NCBI GenBank assembly: GCA_001724025.1
Contig: MEDJ01000010.1
Span: 1-64,000, forward strand
From: Acidobacteria bacterium SCN 69-37
Lineage (GTDB): Bacteria; Acidobacteriota; Vicinamibacteria; Vicinamibacterales; SCN-69-37
Direction: 5' to 3'
DNA: 64,000 nt
Shown here: positions 29,409 through 39,345 of the stretch, piece by piece
Position numbering within the stretch: position 1 is the first letter of the stretch
Layout of the letters: each line of letters starts with the position of its first letter
Notes under the pieces: model-generated
What the model saw: the letters and a program-made list of their open reading frames with translations, nothing else
Told to the model about the DNA's origin: nothing
Databases searched by the model: none
Made by a program: the position numbers and the translations under genes

Positions 29409-31439
29409 CTACTCGGCGACATCGGCCGCCTGGAGATCCTCCCATTGCTGCATCAGGTCTCCGACCTCCCACATGAGCGTCTGGTGACGTCCGATCACGG
29501 TTTCGGCCGCAGATCGGTCGTCGTAGAAGCCTTCAGCGGCCATTTGGGCCTCCAGTTCCTTGACCTGGCCCTCGCGGTCGGCAATGCGTGATTCCAGTTC
29601 CGTAATGCGGCGGGCCCGTCCCTGGGCTTCCCGTCGCTTCCGGCGGTCCTCGGCGTCGGCGCGCTTCTTATCTTCGTAGCCCGGCTTGCCGGCGGCCTTG
29701 GGTGACGACGCGCCGACAGCCGATTTGGGGCCGTTGGTGTCGACGGACCGGCCATGCGGCCGGGTTTCCGTCGAGGGGCGCGCCGCGCCGGCGCCACGGC
29801 CGGCCGGCGCCGGATCCTGCTGACGCGGGCGGGCACGCTCCTGGCGGCTCCACAGGAACTGCTCGTAAGTGCCGGGATAGACCTCGACAGTCCCGTCACC
29901 GACGACCACGATTTTGTTGGCCAGCCGGTCCACGAAATAGCGATCGTGCGAGACGAAGATCAACGTGCCGCCGAAGTCCTCGAGCGCCTCGAGCAGCACG
30001 TCTTTCGAATCCAGGTCCAGGTGGTTCGTCGGCTCGTCGAGCAGCAGCGTATTGGCGGGCTTCAGGAGCATGCGCGCCACCGCGAGGCGCGTGCGCTCGC
30101 CGCCCGAGAGGACCCCGGCGCGCTTGTAGATGTCGTCGCCGGAGAAGAGGAAGCCGCCGAGGATGTTCCGGATCGCCGGCACCATGGCCATCGACGACTC
30201 CACCTCCATGACCTGGTACACGGTGGCGTCGGGCGGCAGGCGGTTGGCCTCGTCCTGCGCAAAATACTGCATGACCACCTGATGGCCGAGGTGACGCTCG
30301 CCCGAGTCCGGGGCTTCGGCCCCCGACAACATGCGCATCAGCGTCGACTTGCCCGCGCCGTTGGGCGCCACCAGCGCGATGCGATCCCCGCGTTCGACGT
30401 GCAGCGAGACGTCGCGCAGCACCTCGTGCCCGTCGTACTGTTTGCCGATCCCCTCGAGCGCGATCACCGTGCGGCCGCTCTTCGGACACGCGGGGAACGT
30501 GAAGCGCACGCGCTTGCGTTCGGGCGGCACCTCGATGGGCACCACCTTTTCGAGCATCTTGATGCGGCTCTGCACCTGCGCGGCCTTCGTCGCCTGGTAG
30601 CGGAACCGATCGATGAACGCCCGCATGCGCGCCACCTCGTCGTCCTGCTCCTGCTTCGCTTTGCGGAGCCGGTCGAGATCGGCCTCGCGGTCCCGCAGGT
30701 ACTTCGAGTAGTTGCCGACGTAGTCGGTGATCGTCCGGAGCGACAGATCGGCGACGCGGGTGACCACGGCGTCGAGGAAGAACCTGTCGTGTGAGACGAG
30801 GATGACGGCGCCCGGATAGGCGTTCAGGTAGCCCTCGAGCCAGTTCCGCGCGTCGAGATCGAGGTGGTTCGTCGGCTCGTCGAGCAGCAGGACGGTGGGG
30901 CGCACCAGCAGCAGTTTGGCCAGCGCGATCCGCATCTGCCAGCCGCCCGAGAAGGTCTCGGCCGGTTTGTCGATGTCGGTTTTCGCGAACCCGAGCCCCT
31001 CGAGCACCTGCGTCACGCGCAGTTCGATGTTGTGCCCTTCGCCCTGCCTGTACGCCTCCGAGAGGTCGTGGTACCGCACGAGCAGCGTTTCGTACTCGCC
31101 CTCGGCCCGCGTCTGGTCGGCCAGCGCGTGCTCGATGCGATCGATCTCGGCCCGCATCTCGAGCAGGGGGCCGAAGGCGAGCGAGGCCTCTTCGATCAGG
31201 CTGCGGCCCGAGTGCGCCAGGCCGTCCTGCGGCAGGTAGCCGACGGTCAGCCCTGTCGATCGCACGATGTGGCCGGCGTCCGGCTCGTCGAGGCCGGCCA
31301 GCATCCGCAGGAGCGTGGTCTTGCCCGCGCCGTTGGGACCGCAGAGCCCCACGCGTTCGCCCGCGTTGACGGTCCAGGTGACGTTGTCGAGCAGGATGCG
31401 TTCGCCGAAGGCCTTGGTGAGTCCGGAAAGCTGAATCAT
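29409..31439 (-). CDS. ABC-F family ATPase (ribosome-associated translation factor)
   Basis: A 676-residue ABC-F protein: two fused ATP-binding domains and no membrane segments. Walker A motifs are CGPNGAGKTT and VAPNGAGKST, signatures FSGGWQMR and LSGGERTR, Walker B LLLDEPTNHLDLD in both halves. The inter-domain linker (about 245-320, rich in Arg/Lys/Gln) is the P-site tRNA interaction motif region. The C-terminal 130 residues are a basic, Pro-rich stretch followed by a coiled coil. This is the Uup/YdiF-like layout: translation or ribosome assembly rather than drug export. Antibiotic resistance cannot be inferred. Confidence 0.92.
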   Translation of the reverse strand: MIQLSGLTKAFGERILLDNVTWTVNAGERVGLCGPNGAGKTTLLRMLAGLDEPDAGHIVRSTGLTVGYLPQDGLAHSGRSLIEEASLAFGPLLEMRAEIDRIEHALADQTRAEGEYETLLVRYHDLSEAYRQGEGHNIELRVTQVLEGLGFAKTDIDKPAETFSGGWQMRIALAKLLLVRPTVLLLDEPTNHLDLDARNWLEGYLNAYPGAVILVSHDRFFLDAVVTRVADLSLRTITDYVGNYSKYLRDREADLDRLRKAKQEQDDEVARMRAFIDRFRYQATKAAQVQSRIKMLEKVVPIEVPPERKRVRFTFPACPKSGRTVIALEGIGKQYDGHEVLRDVSLHVERGDRIALVAPNGAGKSTLMRMLSGAEAPDSGERHLGHQVVMQYFAQDEANRLPPDATVYQVMEVESSMAMVPAIRNILGGFLFSGDDIYKRAGVLSGGERTRLAVARMLLKPANTLLLDEPTNHLDLDSKDVLLEALEDFGGTLIFVSHDRYFVDRLANKIVVVGDGTVEVYPGTYEQFLWSRQERARPRQQDPAPAGRGAGAARPSTETRPHGRSVDTNGPKSAVGASSPKAAGKPGYEDKKRADAEDRRKRREAQGRARRITELESRIADREGQVKELEAQMAAEGFYDDRSAAETVIGRHQTLMWEVGDLMQQWEDLQAADVAE

Positions 31440-31496
31440 GTCGTTCGCACTGCGCGCCGGTGACGCCGGCGGACCGGGGGCCCGGTCCCGATCCTC

Positions 31497-32087
31497 TCAG
31501 GATGTCGCCGGCGAGATCGTCGAGGTGACGCCGAGCGCCCGATCGGCCACGGCCACGATCCGGTCGGGGCGGAACGGCTTGATCAGGTAGCCGTTCACGC
31601 TCAGATTGATCGCCTCGATCGCCACGGTTTCCGACGAGGCCCCCGTGATGATGACGACGGCTATCGTACTCGACTGGCGGCGGGCGGCGCGTACCAGGCT
31701 CAGGCCGTCGATCCCGGGCATCCAGACGTCGGCGATCAGCAGATCGTACGCCTCGGCAGCCAGCATGTCGAGGGCCCTGGTGCCATCGGGCGCCGAGGCA
31801 GCGGTGTAGCCGGCGCTCGACAGCGTGGCCACCAGTACGTCCCTGACGCTCTGCTCATCGTCGACGATGAGGGCGCGGGCGGGGCGGTCGCGGACCGGGA
31901 TGGCCAGGCCGTTGGCGCGGCGATGGGCTTCGAGCCAGGCCTCGATCGCCGTCCGCTCGAATCGCCATTGGCGGCCGACGCGCACGGCGGGGAGCCGGCC
32001 GGCCTTGATCAGGCGATAGACCGTGCGCAGGTTGATCTGCAGATAGTCCATGACCTCATCGGTCGTCAGGAACGTGTCGTCGCTCAT
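31497..32087 (-). CDS. HTH (excisionase-type) and receiver-domain fusion
   Basis: A 196-residue protein with reversed architecture for a response regulator. Residues 5-55 are a MerR/excisionase-type HTH (LTTDEVMDYLQINLRTVYRL, with VGRQWRF), and residues 72-188 are a receiver domain with acidic pair Asp76/Asp77, phospho-acceptor Asp120 and Lys170. Start MSDDTFL chosen over an upstream in-frame Met because it opens the HTH. It is divergent from the ECF sigma gene. No cognate kinase is adjacent. Confidence 0.85.
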   Translation of the reverse strand: MSDDTFLTTDEVMDYLQINLRTVYRLIKAGRLPAVRVGRQWRFERTAIEAWLEAHRRANGLAIPVRDRPARALIVDDEQSVRDVLVATLSSAGYTAASAPDGTRALDMLAAEAYDLLIADVWMPGIDGLSLVRAARRQSSTIAVVIITGASSETVAIEAINLSVNGYLIKPFRPDRIVAVADRALGVTSTISPATS

Positions 32088-32243
32088 GGGACTCGACTGG
32101 TGGTGTGCGGGGCAGTGTAGCACCGCGTCTCGGCCGGTATACTCGACCGAGGTGCCCGGTACCGACTGGATGGCCACCTCGCCCGTCTAACGGTGCAGGT
32201 TGCGCGGCTTCAGTCCTGCCTGGGCCCGCACCGATTGGCCTTC

Positions 32244-32852
32244 ATGACCCGGACGGATGAGGAACTCGTCGCCAGTGCCCAGGCTGGCGACCTCGACGAC
32301 TTCAACCAGCTCGTTTCGCGCTGGGAGCGGCCGATCTTTGCCCTGGCGTACCGGACGCTGGGCCGCGAAGAAGAGGCGCGTGACGTCGTCCAGGAAGCCT
32401 TCATGCGTGCCTACCGCGGGCTGCGCGGTTTCAAGGGCGAGGCGAAGTTCTCGTCCTGGCTCTACCGGATCACCCTGAACCTGTGTCGGGACTGGATCCG
32501 GCGCGAGCGGCGGGCGCCCCTCGTGGCTGTGCCGGAGGGCGTCGATCCCGTGGACCTGGCCGACAGCCAGGCGGCGCCCACCGAGTCGGTCGAGGACCTG
32601 GTCGCAAGGCGCGAGATGTCGAAGGCCGTGGCGCGGGCCATGGCCGAACTGCCGGAGGAGCAGCGGATGACGATCCTCCTGAAGGAGTACCACGGCCTGA
32701 CGTTCCAGGAGATTGCGGACATGCAGAGCTGTCCGCTGAGCACCGTCAAGACCCGGCTCTACCAGGGGCTTTCGGTGCTGCGGCGTCGCCTGGAGCGCCA
32801 GCAGGCAGAAGACGCCGCGTTGCGACGGGCCACCTGGGAGAGCACGTTGTAG
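32244..32852 (+). CDS. ECF-type RNA polymerase sigma factor
   Basis: About 202 residues from MTRTDEELV. Region 2 (FALAYRTLGREEEARDVVQEAFMRAYRGL, then KFSSWLYRITLNLCRDWIRR) and region 4 (LPEEQRMTILLKEYHGLTFQEIADM, then STVKTRLYQGL) place it with the ECF group close to RpoE. A GTG at 32193 would add 17 residues without family character. A TATACT element lies at 32138-32143 in the divergent region. The next gene encodes a zinc anti-sigma factor, the normal partner. Confidence 0.9.
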   Translation: MTRTDEELVASAQAGDLDDFNQLVSRWERPIFALAYRTLGREEEARDVVQEAFMRAYRGLRGFKGEAKFSSWLYRITLNLCRDWIRRERRAPLVAVPEGVDPVDLADSQAAPTESVEDLVARREMSKAVARAMAELPEEQRMTILLKEYHGLTFQEIADMQSCPLSTVKTRLYQGLSVLRRRLERQQAEDAALRRATWESTL

Positions 32853-32898
32853 CAGGGCTGGGGAAGTGCGGCCGACATCGGGCAGGTGAGTATCGACC

Positions 32899-33573
32899 AT
32901 GTGTGACGAACGAGAACGACTGATCGAATACGTCTACGGGGAAGCGGAGCCGGACGACCGTCAGCGGGTGGAAGCGCACCTGGCCGACTGCCACGAGTGC
33001 CGCACCGAAATCAGCGGCTTCCGCAGCGTCAGGGACGACCTGCTGGCGTGGGCCGTGCCGGATGCGGATCCGATCTGGCGCCCCGTGAAGCCGGTGCCTG
33101 TCGTGGCCGCGCGTCGGTCCTGGCCGACGTGGGCCCTGGCCGCCGCGGCCGGCGCCGTCTTCACGGCTGGCCTGGCTGGCGGCGTGACCGCTCGCGGCTG
33201 GCTCGCGCCAGTGCCGCCCACGGGATCGACCGTCGTGGCCGAGGTCGATCCACTCCCGGCGGCTGGCGGCCTCACGATGACGCCCGTGTCAGCCACGTCG
33301 GCGGCGGGGGTCACGCAGGAGGATCTGGCCCGGCTCGAGGCCGCGATTCTCGAGCAGGTCCGGACGGAGATGGGACAGCAACTCCGCACCGTGCGATCGG
33401 GCGATACGGCCGCGCGCCTGGCCGTGATTGAGCAGTGGATGGACGACCAGATCAGCCTGAACAACCTCTTCAACAGCAAGTTCGGGTCTCTCACCAGCCG
33501 TACGAGCAGCCTCTCGGAACAGATTGAACTGTCGCGCCTGCAGCGGACCGGGCTCGAGGGGAGTCTGCGATGA
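32899..33573 (+). CDS. Membrane-bound zinc anti-sigma factor (zf-HC2)
   Basis: A 224-residue protein. The N-terminal zinc-binding anti-sigma domain carries His27, Cys31 and Cys34 in HLADCHEC. One membrane helix follows at about residues 74-98, then a periplasmic part with a coiled-coil-like segment (about 145-215). It should hold the upstream sigma factor inactive until an envelope signal triggers release. The stop overlaps the next gene (ATGA). Confidence 0.88.
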   Translation: MCDERERLIEYVYGEAEPDDRQRVEAHLADCHECRTEISGFRSVRDDLLAWAVPDADPIWRPVKPVPVVAARRSWPTWALAAAAGAVFTAGLAGGVTARGWLAPVPPTGSTVVAEVDPLPAAGGLTMTPVSATSAAGVTQEDLARLEAAILEQVRTEMGQQLRTVRSGDTAARLAVIEQWMDDQISLNNLFNSKFGSLTSRTSSLSEQIELSRLQRTGLEGSLR

Positions 33574-34259
33574 AGTCCGCCACCGCTCTGACCCGACGCG
33601 CCGTGGTCCTGGCCACGGCGGCCACGCTGGCCGGACCAGGCCTGGTGCTGGCCCAGAGCCCGGCGGCCGCCGCGGCTGAGGAGAATCCGGCACGGTCGCA
33701 GGCCTTCGTCTTCGAGCGGGCCCTGCGTGGGGCCGTGGAACTGGGCGGCCAGCAACTGGCGAAGCGCGCGCTCGTGCTCGCACCGGAGTTCCTGCTCTCG
33801 ACCGAGGAAGCCACGGTCCGCGGCGTCCGGCTCGGCGGGTACGGGTTCTATTTCGACGTGCAGGTGCCCGACATCCAGAGCACGATGATCGTGCTCGACA
33901 TGATGGCGGCGCGTCAGCGGCGCGGCGGGCCGTCGCAACCGGTCTCCGACATGAGCGCTGTCGAGGACGAGGCAATGACCGCCTCGCCCGCGTTCGATGC
34001 CGATCGGGAGTATTCGAGCTTTGTCCGGCAGGCGCTGACCGACGCCATGCTCGACAGTTCAGGCGTGTTGACCATCGGGCCGAACGACCGGCTGACGGTG
34101 GCGGTGAGCGGCATCGAGCGGCGCGGGCCCAATCCGCTGTACCGGTCCGAATCCGGCAAGCTGATGATGACGATCATCGGGGCCGACCTGGTGGACCTGC
34201 GGCAGGGACGTATCACCAGGGACGAGGCGCGGGCACGCGTGGTGGTCGAAACCTTCTGA
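33570..34259 (+). CDS. Exported protein of unknown function in the sigma/anti-sigma operon
   Basis: A 229-residue protein with a signal peptide (cut near VLAQ-SPA). The mature part has no motif I recognise; it contains a strand-rich core around RGVRLGGYGFYFDVQVP and a second around LTIGPNDRLTVAVSGIERR. Its four-base overlap with the anti-sigma gene implies coordinated production, so a role in sensing or modulating the envelope signal is possible but inferred only from position. Confidence 0.75.
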   Translation: MKSATALTRRAVVLATAATLAGPGLVLAQSPAAAAAEENPARSQAFVFERALRGAVELGGQQLAKRALVLAPEFLLSTEEATVRGVRLGGYGFYFDVQVPDIQSTMIVLDMMAARQRRGGPSQPVSDMSAVEDEAMTASPAFDADREYSSFVRQALTDAMLDSSGVLTIGPNDRLTVAVSGIERRGPNPLYRSESGKLMMTIIGADLVDLRQGRITRDEARARVVVETF

Positions 34260-34261
34260 TC

Positions 34262-34267
34262 TACAAT
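34262..34267 (+). promoter_or_regulatory. -10 element of the 34278 lipoprotein gene (leaderless)
   Basis: TACAAT ends 10 bases before the ATG at 34278 and starts three bases after the previous stop. No -35 is recognisable. The spacing implies a leaderless transcript and independent expression from the sigma operon. Confidence 0.5.
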
Positions 34268-34277
34268 CGCGGCCATC

Positions 34278-34820
34278 ATGAACAAGCTGCTGGGTGTGCT
34301 GGTACTCGCGCTCTCCCTCGCGGGAGCTGGCTGTTCGCAGGTGGACCTCTCGAAGGCCCTCAGCGTCACGGACGTGTTCACGGGCTACTACCACGTGGGG
34401 GTGGTGGACGAGATCAACAACAAGATGGTCCCGAGCGTCACCTTCAAGCTGGCGAACGTGGGCGACACGGCCGTCAGCCGGGTTCAGCTCATGGTCGGCT
34501 TCTGGCAGGTCGGCGCTGACGGGCTCGAACTCGACTCGAAGCAGATCGAGGGCGTCGGGCCCACGGCCCTCGAGCCCGGAGCGTCGACCGAGGCGTTGCT
34601 CGTGCGATCGGAGAAGGGCTACACGCTCTCGATCGAGGCGCCGCGCGAGCAGATGTTCGAGAACAGCGTGTTCCGCGACGTCACAGTGAAGCTGTTCGCG
34701 CGCCGCGACGGCAGGCTGGTATCGCTCGGGGAGTTCCCAGTCGAGCGTCGCCTGATTCCGTCGGCCTCGACGGGCGCGCCGACGGCGGTGCCCGACGTGC
34801 CGGTGGCGCCCGTGCCCTGA
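34278..34820 (+). CDS. Predicted lipoprotein of unknown function
   Basis: A 180-residue lipoprotein with lipobox AGAGC (Cys19). The mature part looks like an immunoglobulin-like beta sandwich (VPSVTFKLANVGDTAVSRVQ, then LEPGASTEALLV), similar to domains that describe additive or FxLYD-type folds. The C-terminus is a Pro/Ala/Val tail. No function can be assigned. It converges on the permease gene, 52 bases apart, with the palindrome GGCGTCGACGCC in the gap. Confidence 0.75.
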   Translation: MNKLLGVLVLALSLAGAGCSQVDLSKALSVTDVFTGYYHVGVVDEINNKMVPSVTFKLANVGDTAVSRVQLMVGFWQVGADGLELDSKQIEGVGPTALEPGASTEALLVRSEKGYTLSIEAPREQMFENSVFRDVTVKLFARRDGRLVSLGEFPVERRLIPSASTGAPTAVPDVPVAPVP

Positions 34821-34872
34821 GGGAGCTGAGCGTCCGGTCAGGGGCGCCGGCGTCGACGCCTCTCGCCGCGCG

Positions 34873-36264
34873 TCACTGGCGATCGGCCGTGGCCGATGCG
34901 GTCGGTCGCAGCCAGAGGCGGTAGACGAGGGCGCCGGCCGCCACCGTGGCAATGGCCCACCAGCCTTCCACCTGGCCGCTTCGCGCGAAGAAATAGAAGA
35001 CCCAGCCGTTCATCGCCACGTAGAGCAGCGGGATGGCCGGATAGGCCACGTCGACCCACCGCGATCGCTTCCAGCCCGGCCGTCGGCGAAACTTGAAGAT
35101 GGCCAGCACGGCCAGCGCCGAGAGGAAGAACAGCGTGAACCCGATGTAGGACGCCAGGCTCTCGAACGTGCCGGTCAGGATCAGCAGGCAGCAGCACGCG
35201 CCCTGCGCCACGACCGCCACCCAGGGGCTCTGCCAGCGCGGGTGCAGCCGGGCGGCCACGGGGAAGAACGCGTTGTTCTGCGCCATCGCGTAGTAGACGC
35301 GCGGGCCGATCATCGACATGGCGTTCACGGTGGCCAGCAGCGAGAGGGCCATGGCGATGCTGAACCAGCCGCCGGCTCGCTCTCCGAACAGTGCGATGGC
35401 CGCGCCGGCGCCCACTGCCTGCACGCCCGCCATCCCGGCGAGCGGCGTCGCATAGATGTACAGCACGTTGAGCGCCGCGTAGATGAGCGCGACGGTGATG
35501 GTGCCCGTGATCAGCGCGAGCGGCAGCGTGCGCTCGGGCCGGCGGATTTCCTCCGCCACGTAGACCGCCGCGTTCCACCCGCTGTAACCGTAGAAGACGA
35601 AGACGAGGCTGGTCGCGAACTGGGTGGCGAGCGGTGTCGACGACGTCCGGGTCATCCCCTCGGAGAAGTGTCCCCAGTCGCCGTTCCCCAGCGTGAAACC
35701 GAGCAGCAGCAGGCTGCCGATCACCGCGAGCTTGGTGATCGTCAGCGCGTTCTGCACGGCGGCGACCTGCGAGGCCCCGACGATGTTGATGGCGGTGAAC
35801 GCCAGGACGATGGCGCAGGCGACCAGTTGCAGAGGCCCGATCTCGATCGTGGCGATTCCGAGCGACAGCGACGCGAACGCGGGCGTGCCGGCACCGAGCG
35901 CCGGAAAGAACACCGCGAGATACGCGCAAATCGCGAGCACCGCGGCGGCAATCGGGGCCGAGAAGCCCGCGAAGAAGCTCACCCACCCGTTGATGAAGCC
36001 CCAGGTCGGGCCCCATGCCTCGGTGAGGTAGACGTACTCGCCGCCGGACCGCGGGAAGTTCACGGCGAGCTCGGAGTAACAGAGCGCCCCGGCCAGCGCG
36101 AGCGCGGCCCCGACGAACCAGATGCCGATCACGAGCCACGGCTCGCCGAGATCGCCGGCGAGGAATCCGGTGGTCGTGAAAATACCCACGCCGATCATGT
36201 TCGAGATCACGAGCGCCGTCGCACTCAGGTACGAGAGTTGGCGGACGAGGACCGGCTTCGACAT
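34873..36264 (-). CDS. APC-family amino acid permease
   Basis: A 463-residue integral membrane transporter with about 12 hydrophobic segments. The first helix carries the APC signature ISNMIGVGIFTTTGFLAG, where the unwound glycine region binds the substrate, and GGEYVYLTEAWGP is also typical of the amino acid-polyamine-organocation superfamily. The substrate cannot be read from sequence. It is transcribed alone, downstream of the PEGA gene in the same direction. Confidence 0.88.
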   Translation of the reverse strand: MSKPVLVRQLSYLSATALVISNMIGVGIFTTTGFLAGDLGEPWLVIGIWFVGAALALAGALCYSELAVNFPRSGGEYVYLTEAWGPTWGFINGWVSFFAGFSAPIAAAVLAICAYLAVFFPALGAGTPAFASLSLGIATIEIGPLQLVACAIVLAFTAINIVGASQVAAVQNALTITKLAVIGSLLLLGFTLGNGDWGHFSEGMTRTSSTPLATQFATSLVFVFYGYSGWNAAVYVAEEIRRPERTLPLALITGTITVALIYAALNVLYIYATPLAGMAGVQAVGAGAAIALFGERAGGWFSIAMALSLLATVNAMSMIGPRVYYAMAQNNAFFPVAARLHPRWQSPWVAVVAQGACCCLLILTGTFESLASYIGFTLFFLSALAVLAIFKFRRRPGWKRSRWVDVAYPAIPLLYVAMNGWVFYFFARSGQVEGWWAIATVAAGALVYRLWLRPTASATADRQ

Positions 36265-36311
36265 GCAGCCTAGACTCTATGCGAAACGTACGCGGGGGCA
36301 CGAGGCGGGAT

Positions 36312-36340
36312 GGGCGCTGCGGCGTGGAACCGCAGCGCCC
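36312..36340 (-). terminator. Terminator-like hairpin after the PEGA gene
   Basis: GGGCGCTGCGG (36312-36322) and CCGCAGCGCCC (36330-36340) form a perfect 11-bp stem with a 7-base loop, 14 bases beyond the PEGA stop on the minus strand. No T-run follows. Confidence 0.5.
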
Positions 36341-36354
36341 GGACGGACCGACGA

Positions 36355-37194
36355 TTACTGTTTCTTCATGTTGACGCGTTCGGTGCGCGTCCGCCCCTCG
36401 CGCACGTCGATCTGGCCCGTGTAGGTCTGATACCCATCGGCACGCAACTCGAGCTCGTGCCGGCCCTCGGGCAGGATCAGGTGATCGGTGAGTCCGCCGA
36501 ACTCGCTGGCCACGCCGGCCAGCGCGCCGTCGATGTAGACGCGCGCCTGACCCGGATTGACGCGGAGCCTGATCGATCCCGTCGCCAACTCGTCCCTCAC
36601 GGCCGCGTCGTCGCGACCGCTGATCGTGCCACCGCCCCAGTAATAGGGCCTGCCGCCATAGGCAAAGGGCCCGTACAGGAAGGGATCGCCCCAGTAGCCG
36701 CCGTAGAGCCACGGGTCGTACACGTACCCGTACGGATAGCCGTACCCGTAGCCGTAGTTGTATCCGTAGTTGTAACCCCAGCCGTACCACGGCAGCCGGA
36801 CGTTCCCCGACGGACGCGGCAGCGGTGTGGCGCCCGTGCGCGGCTGCGCCTGGCCGCGAATCGCCTGGTTCGATCGCGCCCGCGGACCTGACGAAACGCC
36901 GGGCGCGCTGTCACCCCCACGCGCGCCCGACGACCCGACGCGGCTGCCGGCCGGACGGGCCGCGCGGCCGCTGTCGCCAGACGGCTGGCTCGGGCGTTCG
37001 CGTACGGCTGGCGCCGGGGCCGGTGCCGGGGCGCTGCGTGGAACCGCGACGCTGCCGCCACCCTGCGACCCGCCGCTCGACGACGATCCCGAACTCGATC
37101 CGCCGCGCCGCTGCGCCTGGGCCTCGAGGGCCGACGGCGCCGCCAGTGCGATGGCGACAATGACCGAAGCCAAAAGTGCGGAGTGTCTGGTCAT
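36355..37194 (-). CDS. Exported PEGA-domain protein with Tyr/Gly-rich segment
   Basis: A 279-residue protein: signal peptide (cut near LEAQA), a Ser/Gly/Pro low-complexity region to about residue 130, a striking Tyr/Gly-rich stretch at 136-190 (repeated YGY and YNYGY), and a PEGA domain at about 205-275 ([21 protein letters not shown], then [16 protein letters not shown]). PEGA domains are surface or periplasmic beta modules. The start is fixed by GAAGGAGAT upstream of the ATG. It is divergent from hslV. Confidence 0.85.
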   Translation of the reverse strand: MTRHSALLASVIVAIALAAPSALEAQAQRRGGSSSGSSSSGGSQGGGSVAVPRSAPAPAPAPAVRERPSQPSGDSGRAARPAGSRVGSSGARGGDSAPGVSSGPRARSNQAIRGQAQPRTGATPLPRPSGNVRLPWYGWGYNYGYNYGYGYGYPYGYVYDPWLYGGYWGDPFLYGPFAYGGRPYYWGGGTISGRDDAAVRDELATGSIRLRVNPGQARVYIDGALAGVASEFGGLTDHLILPEGRHELELRADGYQTYTGQIDVREGRTRTERVNMKKQ

Positions 37195-37339
37195 GGTCGA
37201 ATCTCCTTCAGTGGACACGTTCCCCTGGATGTTACGTCCAGTGCAACTCCGCTGCCAGCCCCTGCACCCAGGGGCAGGGGCCCGATCGCCGCAGGCGCCG
37301 CCCGCCGACGCGCGGATCGTCCCCGCCGGTGGACGCGCC

Positions 37340-37368
37340 TTGCCCTTCCCTGTGCGGGGCACTACGAT
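37340..37368 (+). promoter_or_regulatory. Candidate hslVU promoter
   Basis: TTGCCC (37340-37345), 17 bases, then TACGAT (37363-37368), each four of six consensus bases. It would give a leader of roughly 40 bases before hslV. No heat-shock operator (CIRCE-type) was seen. Confidence 0.4.
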
Positions 37369-37414
37369 GCGGATCCGGGGTCTGTGCAGCGGGACCCGCG
37401 CCATCATCACGCTC

Positions 37415-37947
37415 ATGACCGATCCGCACGCTACTACCGTCCTCGCCGTTCGCCACCGCGAGCAAGTCGTCCTCGCCAGCGACGGCCAGGTCACGCTCGG
37501 CCAGACCGTGGTCAAGCACCAGGCTCGAAAGGTCCGGCGCCTCTATCACGATCGGGTACTTGCCGGATTCGCCGGATCAGCCGCCGATGGGTTCGCGCTG
37601 TTCAGCCGGTTCGAATCGAAGCTCGAGGAGCATCGCGGGAATCTCGAACGTGCCGCCGTCGAACTGGCACGCGACTGGCGCGTCGACCGCGCTCTGCGCC
37701 GGCTCGAGGCCATGCTGCTCGTGGCCGACGCGCGTGCGACCTACCTGCTGTCGGGCACGGGGGATTTGATCGAGCCCGACGACGGGGTCATGGGCATCGG
37801 GTCGGGCGGCCCATACGCGATGGCCGCGGCGCGGGCGCTCGTGCGCCACAGCGACCTGCCGGCGCGGGCGATCGTCGAAGAAGCGATGGCCATTGCCGCC
37901 GACATCTGCATCTACACCAACAACCGCCTCGTCGTGGAAGCCCTCTG

Positions 37948-37948
<1 letters not shown>
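37415..37948 (+). CDS. hslV: ATP-dependent protease peptidase subunit HslV
   Basis: A 177-residue proteasome-like subunit. The N-terminus [14 protein letters not shown] has a six-residue leader before the Thr-Thr pair, so Thr7 is the likely nucleophile after processing, as in Firmicutes-type ClpQ rather than E. coli, where only Met is removed. [21 protein letters not shown] and [16 protein letters not shown] are family motifs. It forms a double hexamer capped by HslU. The stop shares one base with the hslU ATG. Confidence 0.95.

Positions 37949-39341
<1,393 letters not shown>

Positions 39342-39345
<4 letters not shown>

Noticed and set aside
29409-31439. ABC-F gene as an antibiotic-resistance determinant
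   Set aside because: Layout with a long C-terminal coiled coil fits the housekeeping Uup/YdiF groups; nothing in the sequence indicates resistance.
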